From the NCBI RefSeq assembly GCF_022095675.1, contig NZ_JAHYSG010000046.1, forward strand, positions 24,607 to 88,606: DNA of 64,000 nt, written 5' to 3'. The notes under the pieces were generated by a model that was given only the letters and a program-made list of their open reading frames with translations, was not told where the DNA came from and did no database searches. Source of the stretch: Dactylosporangium sp. AC04546 (GTDB lineage Bacteria; Actinomycetota; Actinomycetes; Mycobacteriales; Micromonosporaceae). Numbering within the stretch: the stretch's first letter is position 1; the number at the start of each line of letters is the position of its first letter. A program made the translations under genes and the position numbers. Shown here piece after piece: positions 8,077 to 16,500 of the stretch.

Positions 8077-8350
8077 CGCCGCGCTACGGAACGGATTGTC
8101 CAGCGAACCGGCGCTGCGGTGCGAAGTTCGCCGCCCGCCAAACGGCCTGCCGGATGCGCTCGCCCGATGTCAGCCTTTTTTGTGCCGATCTGCGGCATCC
8201 TTAACCGATTTCCCAGCCACCGGTGTCAGGTACGCGACGGGGGCGAAAACCCTCGCGGAGACCGGCAACGGTCGGCGGGACGGGTGGCGTCTTGACAGGC
8301 ATCATTTCGGGCTGCCGACGCCCGATCCCTCCAACTATGAAGGAGTACCG

Positions 8351-9490
8351 ATGCCTCCCTACACCTCCCGGCGGCTGCAGCTGCGGCGCGCCGCGGTCAC
8401 CTCCGTCGCCGCGCTCGCCGTCCTGGTCGCGGCGTCCGGCCTGGCCCTGGCCGTCACGCCCGACCAGCGGACCGTCGACGTGCCAGGCAGCTCCAGTGCC
8501 CCGGCGACGCCGCCCTCCTCCACGCCGCCGGCCGTCCTGGAGCTTCCCCGGTACCAGGGGACGGCACCGCCCCGGTTCGCCGCGGGCCCGCTCGCGAACG
8601 CCCGGGCCGACATCGGCTGGTCGACGGCGTCGCAGTGTGGTACCGGGCTGGTCAAGTTCGCCGGCGGGACCTACGCGTACCCGGGCCGGCCCGGCACGAT
8701 GCACGTCGTGCGGACCGCGGCCGGGGACGTGAACCGCGACGGCACCGCCGACCTGGTCGCCGTCCTGGAGTGCGAGGCCGGGCAGGCCACCGCCTACCAG
8801 GTGGTCGCGCTGACCGCGGACGGCACGTACAACGGCGAGCCCGTCTACAACGTCATCGGGCAGGCGGCACTGCACTCCTCGACCCGCGCCGACGGGTTCC
8901 GGGTGGCGTTCGACGCCGCCGTCGCCGCCGACGGCGCGGTCCGGGTCCAGGTGGGTGACCGGCTCGGCGCCGACTGGGCGGAGTCGGCGACCGTCTCCCA
9001 GCTGCAGTGGCGCACCTACCGCGTGGACGGCGGGGTCCTGCGCCAGACCGGCGGCCCGACCGTGTTCCCCGCCGACCCGCCCACGGCCCGCTACACGGTC
9101 GAGGCCACCGACTTGGTCTTCGACGCGCCGCGGGACGGGCGGCGCACGGGCCGGATGACCGTCGAGGTCCGCAACGAGGGCACGGCCGCGATCCCGCGGA
9201 CGGTGCTCGGCCTCAAGCTGCCCTCGTTCGCCCGGCCGGCCGGGGACCCCGCGGCCTGGGCCGGCTGCGGCTGGGAGAGCGCCGCCGACACCGTCGTGCT
9301 GTGCGACCTGGCGGAGCTGACCCCCGGCGGCAGCCGCCGCCTCACCCTCACCCTCGTGATGGACGACGCGGAGCCCCCCAGCACGGCCGACGCCGGCCTC
9401 GCCGCATTCGCCCGCCAGCCCTACGGCACCGACCGCGTCCTGGAACGCGGCGGCACAACCACAGACGGGTACGCGGTCGAGTTCCGCTAG
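8351..9490 (+). CDS. Secreted protein of unknown function
   Basis: 379 residues. The ATG at 8351 follows GAAGGAG with five-base spacing. An Arg-rich n-region and a hydrophobic stretch ending near residue 35 form a signal peptide, and a Pro/Ser/Thr-rich linker follows. The first globular part contains DVNRDGTADLVAV, a calcium-binding dockerin/FG-GAP-like loop, and two Cys about 65 residues apart that may pair. The last 130 residues have a repeat-protein-like beta architecture (VEVRNEGTAAIPRTV) of the kind found in adhesive domains. No enzyme motif is seen. It is transcribed alone: a strong terminator follows at once. TTGACA lies at 8292 but has no matching -10 box. Confidence 0.8.
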   Translation: MPPYTSRRLQLRRAAVTSVAALAVLVAASGLALAVTPDQRTVDVPGSSSAPATPPSSTPPAVLELPRYQGTAPPRFAAGPLANARADIGWSTASQCGTGLVKFAGGTYAYPGRPGTMHVVRTAAGDVNRDGTADLVAVLECEAGQATAYQVVALTADGTYNGEPVYNVIGQAALHSSTRADGFRVAFDAAVAADGAVRVQVGDRLGADWAESATVSQLQWRTYRVDGGVLRQTGGPTVFPADPPTARYTVEATDLVFDAPRDGRRTGRMTVEVRNEGTAAIPRTVLGLKLPSFARPAGDPAAWAGCGWESAADTVVLCDLAELTPGGSRRLTLTLVMDDAEPPSTADAGLAAFARQPYGTDRVLERGGTTTDGYAVEFR

Positions 9491-9494
9491 CCCC

Positions 9495-9528
9495 GCGGCC
9501 CGGGGCGCCCCAGGGCGCCCCGGGCCGC
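9495..9528 (+). terminator. Perfect 16-bp hairpin terminator
   Basis: GCGGCCCGGGGCGCCC and its exact complement are separated by two bases (effective loop larger) and start four bases after the stop of the secreted-protein gene. Confidence 0.85.
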
Positions 9529-9946
9529 CTCAACAGTCCCGCCACCATCGCTGACGCGCAGGGACTCCGGTCGAAGGGTCGTCCGCTGCGTACTTCGGCG
9601 GCGGGGAATCGGGCACTGGCTTCGGCGAATCGGTCGAGAACCTCGTCGATCTTCCCGGCTGGGATCACCGCCAGCGGTTCGGGTCGGGAAGCCGCCTTCT
9701 TCGCCTTGGGTGGGCGCGGGGCGAAGATTTCTCGCAGCGTAGGTGGCAGCATCGCGCGCCATTGCTCGCCGGAACCTTCGACGCGGCCACTACGAACTCG
9801 CCGTCGACACTCCGCCGGCAACGCGGGTCGCCGCCGCGTTCACCGAACTCGCCCGAGGGATCTGACCGAGGGGCCCCTTCAGGGGTCGCCTCGTTTTGCT
9901 CCAGGCATCCCGCGGGCCGTCAGTCTTGGTGCATCGTCGGGCTGGC
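9529..9946. other. Intergenic stretch without a supported gene
   Basis: A minus-strand frame (9754 leftward, beginning MLPPTLREIFAPRPPKAKK) runs through the terminator into the neighbouring gene and has no family resemblance, so it was not called. A short imperfect GC-rich hairpin near 9868-9893 might end the leftward phosphotransferase gene. Confidence 0.4.
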
Positions 9947-10858
9947 TCAGGCGCCAGCCAGTGCGAGCCTTTGTTCGGCCTCGTCCGGCGCCAGCCACGA
10001 TGCTCCGTCCAGGCTGGCCTTCTTCGTGTTGAACGCGTACACCCACAGGCCCGCGGCCCAGCTCGCTTCGATCTCGTCCGCCGACCAGGCACGGCCGGCA
10101 GCACGCTGGTACGCGTCCAGGAACGCTGCCGACTCGGGAACCGTCGCGGCCCTGAGTTCCATCCCGCACGGCCACACCGACGCGGCCAGCCCGACCACCA
10201 CGGCCTCCGGGGCGGCGATGACGCTGTCCCAGTCGTGCACCACCAGCGGCTCGTCGCCGTCCCAGCGGAGGTTCTGCGCCTCCCAATCGCCGTGCCCGAT
10301 CACGATGCGGCGGCCGGCCGGGGTACGGACGAACCGGTCCAGCCGGCGGCGGACGAGCGCCCCGGTCTCGTCGAGCCACGGCGTCGCGTGCTCGGCCGCG
10401 TTGAGGTCGTCGTCGCGGTCGTCGGCTGCTGGCCAGACGCCGGGCAGACCGTGATTCCACGCCGTCCACGGCAGATCCGGGCCGAGAGTGCCGACCGTCT
10501 CCGGTCGGGGCGCGAGGGTGACGAATCGCGCCAGCAGCCCAGCGAACCGGCGGACGCGGTCGGTCCGGGGCGCCAGAGACCCTCCAGGGACGTACGCCTC
10601 GGCGTTCACCGCCAGGCCGTCCTGGACGATCAGATCGGTCAGTGGCTCAGGAGCGGGAAAGCCGGCGCGCCACAGCGCCCGCTCGACTGTGATACACGCG
10701 GCGAGACGTGGAGAGTTCGGCCGCACCTTGACTATCACCTCGCGCCCTTCGGCCAGCCGCACGCCAAAAACGTGCGACAGGTGACCGGAGGTGAACAGCA
10801 CATCCTCGATCGGAGAGCCGAGGTGGCGCTTGCACCAGTGTCCGACGTCGAACGTCAT
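9947..10858 (-). CDS. Aminoglycoside phosphotransferase (APH)-family protein
   Basis: 303 residues, the usual APH/ChoK size. VIVKVRP supplies the ATP-binding Lys, the catalytic loop reads IVIGHGDWEAQNLRW (Asp and Asn of the HxDxxxxN Brenner motif) and VVHDWDSV gives the metal-binding Asp of the DxD site. Such proteins phosphorylate antibiotics or small metabolites in the cytoplasm; the substrate cannot be read from the sequence. Its ATG overlaps the stop of a TnsA-like fragment, so it is now probably read from whatever promoter remains upstream. A second possible aminoglycoside enzyme, AAC(2'), lies 49 kb away, with no sign of linkage. Confidence 0.82.
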   Translation of the reverse strand: MTFDVGHWCKRHLGSPIEDVLFTSGHLSHVFGVRLAEGREVIVKVRPNSPRLAACITVERALWRAGFPAPEPLTDLIVQDGLAVNAEAYVPGGSLAPRTDRVRRFAGLLARFVTLAPRPETVGTLGPDLPWTAWNHGLPGVWPAADDRDDDLNAAEHATPWLDETGALVRRRLDRFVRTPAGRRIVIGHGDWEAQNLRWDGDEPLVVHDWDSVIAAPEAVVVGLAASVWPCGMELRAATVPESAAFLDAYQRAAGRAWSADEIEASWAAGLWVYAFNTKKASLDGASWLAPDEAEQRLALAGA

Positions 10859-11040
10859 GCGCCCAACCTACGCACGCGCCGGCCGTCGGCGGTCCAACTG
10901 AGCCAGAACGGCTGTGACACCACCGCGACCACCCCCGGATCCGCGTCCAACGCCTTGACCGGATCTCGCTCCAGCCACGACTCGAACCCAACGTGCTCAC
11001 CGCTGGCGCTGAACCACCAGAGCCCCGGAAAGCCCGCAGC
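10855..11040 (-). pseudogene. TnsA-like transposon endonuclease N-terminal fragment
   Basis: About 60 residues, including GFESWLERDPVKALDADPG and VSQPFWLSW, match the N-terminal part of TnsA-like heteromeric transposase endonucleases. The frame closes with a TGA that overlaps the ATG of the APH gene; upstream the homology is lost before 11079. It is the only trace of a Tn7-like element in the window. Confidence 0.58.
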
Positions 11041-11078
11041 GCGGAGGGCGATCGGTGCTCGCCCTCCGCGCGGACTGC

Positions 11079-12590
11079 TCAGCCATTGGGAAGGGCCAGG
11101 CGTTCGGTGATGGATTCGACCAGGACCTGCCGGTTGGTGAGGACGACGAAGGTCTGTCCGCCGACCGGACCGACGCGCCCCGGCCTGATGATCAGGGACG
11201 CTGAGAAGCCGGGGCCGGCGCCGGGTTGCCCGGCGACGTTCTTGGCCGGCACGAGCATCCAGCCGAGGCCCGCCCGGCCACCGAAGTCGCCCCACTCGGC
11301 CTGCGGCGAAAGCGCCTCGCGGACGAGCGCGTCGGGCAGCAGCGAGGGCCACCGGAGACCGAAGCGGACCAGATCAGCCGCCGTGCTCCACAGGCCACCG
11401 GCCGCGGGTAGCGTGAAGACCTGGGCCGGCACGGGCTCGAAGGAACCCTCGTCGGACAGGCGGTAGCCCGTGGCCGTCTCGGTTGCGGGTGCGCTCGTGG
11501 GGAACGAGGACCCGGCCATTCCGAGCGGCTCGAGGACCATGCGTGCTACGGCCTGGTCGTAGCGCGATCCGGTGACGTCGGCGATGAGCTGGCCGAGCAT
11601 CCCGTACCCACCGTGGCCGTAGGCGAACGTGCCCCGTTCCCCGCCGCACGCCGCGACCGGCCCGGTGACCGACACCAAGTCGGGGACACGGTCGGCGAAC
11701 ACCGACGTGGGATTGTCGACGCCGCCGGTATGGGACAGCAGCTCCCGTACAGTGACGGCGTCGTCCTGAAGCCGGATGGTGCGCAGGTACGCGTTCGCCG
11801 GCTCGTCGAGCCGTACGCGCCCGTCCGCGACCAGCCGCAGGACGGCGACCGCGGTGATCAGCTTGGCGATCGAGTACGTGGGAAACCGGTGCTCGGGCAG
11901 CAGCGCCTCGCCCCTGTCGAGGTTCGCCCAGCCCCTTGCGGTCACCCACACGGAACCGTCACCGCTCACGCCCGCCACGACGAGGCCGGCCAGGCCCAGA
12001 TCGGCGAACGAGTCCGCAGCCACCGCGTCAGCGTCCTCAGGCACCGCACCTGAGATGCGCGTCGGCGGTACCGCGACGCGCGGGTCGTTGGCCCTCGTCT
12101 CCAGCGGATACAGCCGCAGCGTGTGCAGCCGGTACGGCGGGTCGGCCTCGGTCGCCGCCTCGAGGCGCAGGTCGGCGAGCCGCGCGTGCAGCAGCAGCGG
12201 CTCGGCCCGCACCTCGGCGAGGTCCTCGCGCAGTTGCGAGGCCACCGTGGTGAACAGGCGGGTCAGCCAGTCCGGCGGCACGAGGCTCAGGTAGCGGTCG
12301 TCGAAGTGTTGGCGCAGTTCCTCCTCGTCGGGGGGTGTCCATCCTGGGGTGTCGGCCGCCGCGAAGCGGGACATGACCCACCGCATCTGCGTGAGGGCGT
12401 GACTCATCGGGCCCGCGGCCTCGATGTGCTCCTTGAGCGCGGTCCAGCTCGAAAGACCATGCCCACGGGCGATGGCTAGCTGGGCCTGGTGAAGGGTTGC
12501 GAACTCCCCAGCGGCGAGGCGCCGTTTGGCCTCAAGCTTGAGATACCGGAGACTGGGCCGGTCGGGGAGCGGGCGTGGCTGATCGGACAC
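11079..12590 (-). CDS. Serine hydrolase of the beta-lactamase/class C PBP family with N-terminal extension
   Basis: 503 residues from GTG 12590 (GAAGGA six bases upstream); the frame runs further back but without a ribosome site. Residues 10-60 form the SLRYLKLEAKRRL...GLSSWTALK module often found at the front of actinobacterial proteins. From about 185 there is the serine hydrolase fold: nucleophile Ser240 in SIAK (SxxK) and a second motif YGHGGYG at 324-330, where a His replaces the usual Asn of YxN. There is no signal peptide, so it is probably cytoplasmic, unusual for true penicillin-binding proteins; an esterase or peptidase role is more likely. Stands alone. Confidence 0.83.
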   Translation of the reverse strand: MSDQPRPLPDRPSLRYLKLEAKRRLAAGEFATLHQAQLAIARGHGLSSWTALKEHIEAAGPMSHALTQMRWVMSRFAAADTPGWTPPDEEELRQHFDDRYLSLVPPDWLTRLFTTVASQLREDLAEVRAEPLLLHARLADLRLEAATEADPPYRLHTLRLYPLETRANDPRVAVPPTRISGAVPEDADAVAADSFADLGLAGLVVAGVSGDGSVWVTARGWANLDRGEALLPEHRFPTYSIAKLITAVAVLRLVADGRVRLDEPANAYLRTIRLQDDAVTVRELLSHTGGVDNPTSVFADRVPDLVSVTGPVAACGGERGTFAYGHGGYGMLGQLIADVTGSRYDQAVARMVLEPLGMAGSSFPTSAPATETATGYRLSDEGSFEPVPAQVFTLPAAGGLWSTAADLVRFGLRWPSLLPDALVREALSPQAEWGDFGGRAGLGWMLVPAKNVAGQPGAGPGFSASLIIRPGRVGPVGGQTFVVLTNRQVLVESITERLALPNG

Positions 12591-13522
12591 GGCAGTCCTT
12601 CCTCGGCGCCCGCGGGTCCGCGACATCGGGCTGGAAAGACCTGCCAGTGATCTCTCGTGCGCAACCGGTGAGCTTGCAGCTCTGCCCGCGGACCCAGGGG
12701 CGGCCGGAAAACCGCCACCGGCGACTTTACCCCGAGACGCATACCAGCAGCGACCCGAATTCGCACCGACCACGATCACCAGCTCGCCCCGAGATCCCGG
12801 AACAGCTCGAGTGCAGCGCCGTGCGGCAGGACTGCGACGGCCCTGTACCTCGCGGTCAGGTCCGCTACGACGATTGATCTTCGGTTGTTGGGCGATGGTG
12901 CGTTGTCGACGGCTGGACGCTACGGCAGTACGCGTCGGCAGTGCGCAACGTGAACTGGCCGCGGACGTTGACCCGCATCCGGTGCCGGCGCATGGACTTT
13001 GCAGCGCTGTGTAGCACCGTGGATTACCTCCTCTTGTCGCAGGCGACGCCGTCGTGGTTGCTGTCGAGTTCGATACGGTACCGGGCTGGCCCGCGGCGAT
13101 CGGAGCGGCACCGGTAGCAGTGGGAGATACAGTCCGATGTCACCGAGGCGGCGCGTGAACCCTGCAACTGTTGCGGGAAGCCCTGACACGACGGCAGGTT
13201 AAGGCCGCCTTGCCTGCCGTCGTGCCAGGCGTCGGGGTTCATGGAACTTGCCGGCGCCTTCTGAAGCCAGCCGTAGCGGCTCAAGGACGTCTTCCGATGG
13301 CGAATGCACGGCTGAGCCTACTGCTACGCGCGTCTTGCCGCCCAGTTCGGGACTTGGCCGCGGACTGTCGCTGCCCGCCTGCCTGGCCCAGCAGCTGGAA
13401 CCTCGGTGACCAAGCGTCGGCCGAGCCGCAGCGCGGTGAGCTTGTCGGTGGGGCAATATTTCTCCGGCGCTGACCTCGGGGCAACGTCGGGCGCCAGCGA
13501 CCCGGCAGACGATGGCATGCAA
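12591..13522. other. Decayed intergenic region
   Basis: About 930 bases without an intact gene. Short pieces look like former coding DNA: a minus-strand piece ending at 12770 (RAVAVLPHGAALELFRDLG) of unknown origin, and an Excalibur-like end at 13024. Plus-strand frames have no ribosome sites. No repeats or element ends were seen. Confidence 0.45.
13024..13110 (-). pseudogene. Possible Excalibur calcium-binding domain remnant
   Basis: The last 28 codons of a minus-strand frame end in RIELDSNHDGVACDKRR, which resembles the DxDxDGxACE calcium-binding signature of Excalibur domains. The conserved upstream Cys region and signal peptide are not found in the same frame. Very small; could be chance. 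Confidence 0.35.
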
Positions 13523-13551
13523 CAGGAGGGCTGCTGGTTACAGCCCTCCTG
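13523..13551 (-). terminator. Terminator of the LamG/GH43 gene
   Basis: A perfect 11-bp stem (CAGGAGGGCTG with its complement) and a seven-base loop lie 18 bases beyond the stop of the large secreted-enzyme gene, followed in its direction by TTG. Confidence 0.8.
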
Positions 13552-13568
13552 TTGGGGTCGGTCAGTCG

Positions 13569-16500
13569 TTATCGGAGTTTGAACCGCGCGGTGAGGCTCG
13601 ACCCGTCGCGTGTCGTGGCCGTTGCTTCGTAGCAGGCGCCGGGGGTTGCGGGGGTTTTCCAGTTGTACTGGAAGTGGCCGCCCTTGTATGTCAGCGTGGT
13701 GTTACCGGTGCTGAGTGTCTCGATCTCGGCCGTCGGTGCGCTGGCGTCGCACGAGACCTGCTTGACGTTCATCGTGACCAGCGCCGGGTCGGTCAGTTCG
13801 GTGGTGTTCGAAAAGACCTGAAATTTCATGGGTACGGTGCTGCCGCCCTTGACCGTGTTGACCACGCTGCCCATGTCGACCGGGCTGTCGAAGCCCTTCA
13901 GCGTCCACGGCAGCACTGTGTACGTCTGCTGGGCCGTGGCCACGTTGCCCGCGCGGTCGGTCGCCGTTGCGGTGAGCGTATGTGTGCCCACGTCGGTGCT
14001 GTAGCCGCTGACGACGCAGCCCGCCGGGCCGGAGGCGGCGTCGGCTGCGGTGCACGTGGGCACGGCCGGGACCGAGCCGAAGTACACGACGCCGACCGTG
14101 GCGGAGAACGCTGCTGTCGGAGCGATCACGTCGACCTTGACGGTCAGGGACCATGGTTCGCTCCACCACAGGTTGACGCCTTGCGCTCGGTAGTCGATGC
14201 GGTGGATGCCGTCGGGTAGTGTGACCGGTTCCCGGTAGGGGAACCAGCCTTCCCCGTCGATCTGGTACTCGATCAGCCGTACCCCTGGGCCGGCGGTGAG
14301 TGTCAGGGCCGCGCCGGCGCCATACCAGCCGTCCACGCCCGGGCTGGAGACCGTGGCCTCGGGCTGGCCACCTTCGTAGCGCAACGGCGCGACGCTGGTC
14401 AGTGTCGGGGTCACCGGCCGGATCGTGCCGTCTGCATTGAAGTAGAGGCGGTCGATGGTGGTTTCCCGGTGTGTGCCGTCGCCGCCCGGGATCGCGAAGC
14501 GGTGGTAGGCGATGTACCAGTCGTCGGTGCCGGGGACCTGGAGGATGGAGTGGTGCCCGGTGCCGAGGATGCCCTGGCTCACGTCCTTGGTGAGGATTTC
14601 GCCCTTGCTGGTGAACGGTCCCAGCGGGCTGGTGCCGACGCCGTAGCCGACGCGGTAGTTCTCGCTGCGGGTGTCGTCGATGGACCAGGACAGGTAGTAG
14701 GTGCCGTTTCGCTTGTGCATGAACAGGCCCTCACGGAAGCCGGTGAGGTTGGTCAGCCGGACCCGCTTGGCCACGTCGTAGGAGATCATGTCCTCGTTGA
14801 GCGGGACCACGTAGGCGTTGCCGTTGCCCCAGTAGAGGTAGCTGGTGCCGTCGTCGTCGGTGAAGACCGCAGGGTCGATCTGCTGGGCGCCGTTGTAGTC
14901 GGCCTTGTTCACCAGCGGCTTGCCGAGCGGGTCGACGAACGGCCCGAGCGGCGAGTCCGACACAGCGACGCCGATGTTCTGCGCCGCCGAGAAGTAGAAG
15001 TAGTACTTCCCGTTCTTCTCGACGGCCGCCGGGGCCCAGGCGTTGGTGTCGGCCCATGCGATGTCCGGTCCGAGATCCAGAATGGTGCCGTGTTCGGTCC
15101 AGTCGACCAGGTTCCGGCTCGACCACGCCTTGAATGTGGAGCTGCTCCAACCGGGGTAGCCGTCGGTGGTGGCGTAGATGTAGTAGGTCTCGCCGAACCG
15201 GACGATGTTCGGGTCGGCGTTGAATCCGGGCAGGACCGGGGAGCGCATCTCCACGGCTCGCACGGTCCACTCGCGGGTCGCGCCGGATTGGCTGGTGACG
15301 GTCAGCTTGACCGGCGATGAATAGTCCCGCGGTCCGGCTGGCGTGATCGTGGAGGTCGGGGCGACCCGGTAGGCCGGGTCGAGGTTGCGCAGATCGGTGC
15401 CCGGCTTGACCGGGAGGGTGATGGTGCTCGTCGCCGAGTCGATCAGCGCGGCGACCTTCAGGCTGTCCAGCTGCACGGCGGTGACGCTGGTGCCGTTCGC
15501 GCCGAGCGCGGCGACCTCGGCGTCGGTGAGCGCCCGGCCGTAGATGGAGAAGTCCCGGACCCGGCCCTTGAGGTACTTGTCGGCGTTGTAGAGGGACCGG
15601 CCGATGTAGTTGGCTGTGGTACGACCGTTGCCGATGTCGCCGGGCCGGTTGACCACGCCGGTCTGCTCGGCCACCTTCGCCCCGTCGAGGTAGATCCGGG
15701 CGGTGCCGGTGGCATCGAGGGTGTATGTGAGCGTCTTCCACACCCCACGTGGCGCGGCGTTCGTGCTGGCGGCGGTCTCCTCACCGGTCCAGTTCTTCAG
15801 GCTGATGGAGGTCCGGTAGTTGTTGCCGGTGGTGAAGAGGTAGCCGTTGCCGGCGCCGCCGGCGTCGGTGTTGCCCAGACCCCAGATGAAGTACGGCGTG
15901 GCCTGGTCCGCGGCGATGTTCACGTCCAGGGAGACGGTGATCTCGGTGAGGCCGGACATGATGTTGTCGGGGAGCCGGACGTGGCCGTTGCTGCCGCCGA
16001 GGGACAGGGCGCCGTCGTTCCAGCCGGCGTCCCCGGACAGGGTTGCGTGGTAGCCGTTGCCGGAGTCGTCGGTGACCGTGGTGCCCGTGCCCTGGTTGAG
16101 CGGGTAGTGGGCGACGAGGCCTTGTTCGGTGCGCTTTACCGGGGGTGGTGCGTTGGTCAGGGCGTCGAGTTCCCGCTGGGTGACCGGGATGACCGTGCCG
16201 TGCCGGGGGCTGGCGGGCAGGCTGTACGCCGCCGGCACCCGCCAGTTCGGGTTGGCGAGGTCGTTGGTGCCGAGCGGGATATAGCCTCGGCCGCCGTATT
16301 CGTCGACGAAGAGGTAGTAGGCCGAGCCTGAGGTGTCGCCCGGATTCGCCTTGAACACGGTCGGTCCCTCGACGGCCGAGGTGCCGGCCTTGCGGCCGAT
16401 GCACGAGTCGACCATCGACCAGGCGGGCTTGCCCGGCAGGTCGGCGGCGGTCAATGAGGAGGACTTCTCCTGGATGATGTCCGAGCAGCCGGTGCCGCCA

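Noticed and set aside
8292..8320. Sigma-70 promoter for the secreted protein gene
   Set aside because: TTGACA is present, but no -10-like hexamer lies 16-18 bases downstream.
9762..11110. Long plus-strand frames opposite the APH gene
   Set aside because: They are antisense shadows of the phosphotransferase with no recognisable domain or ribosome site.
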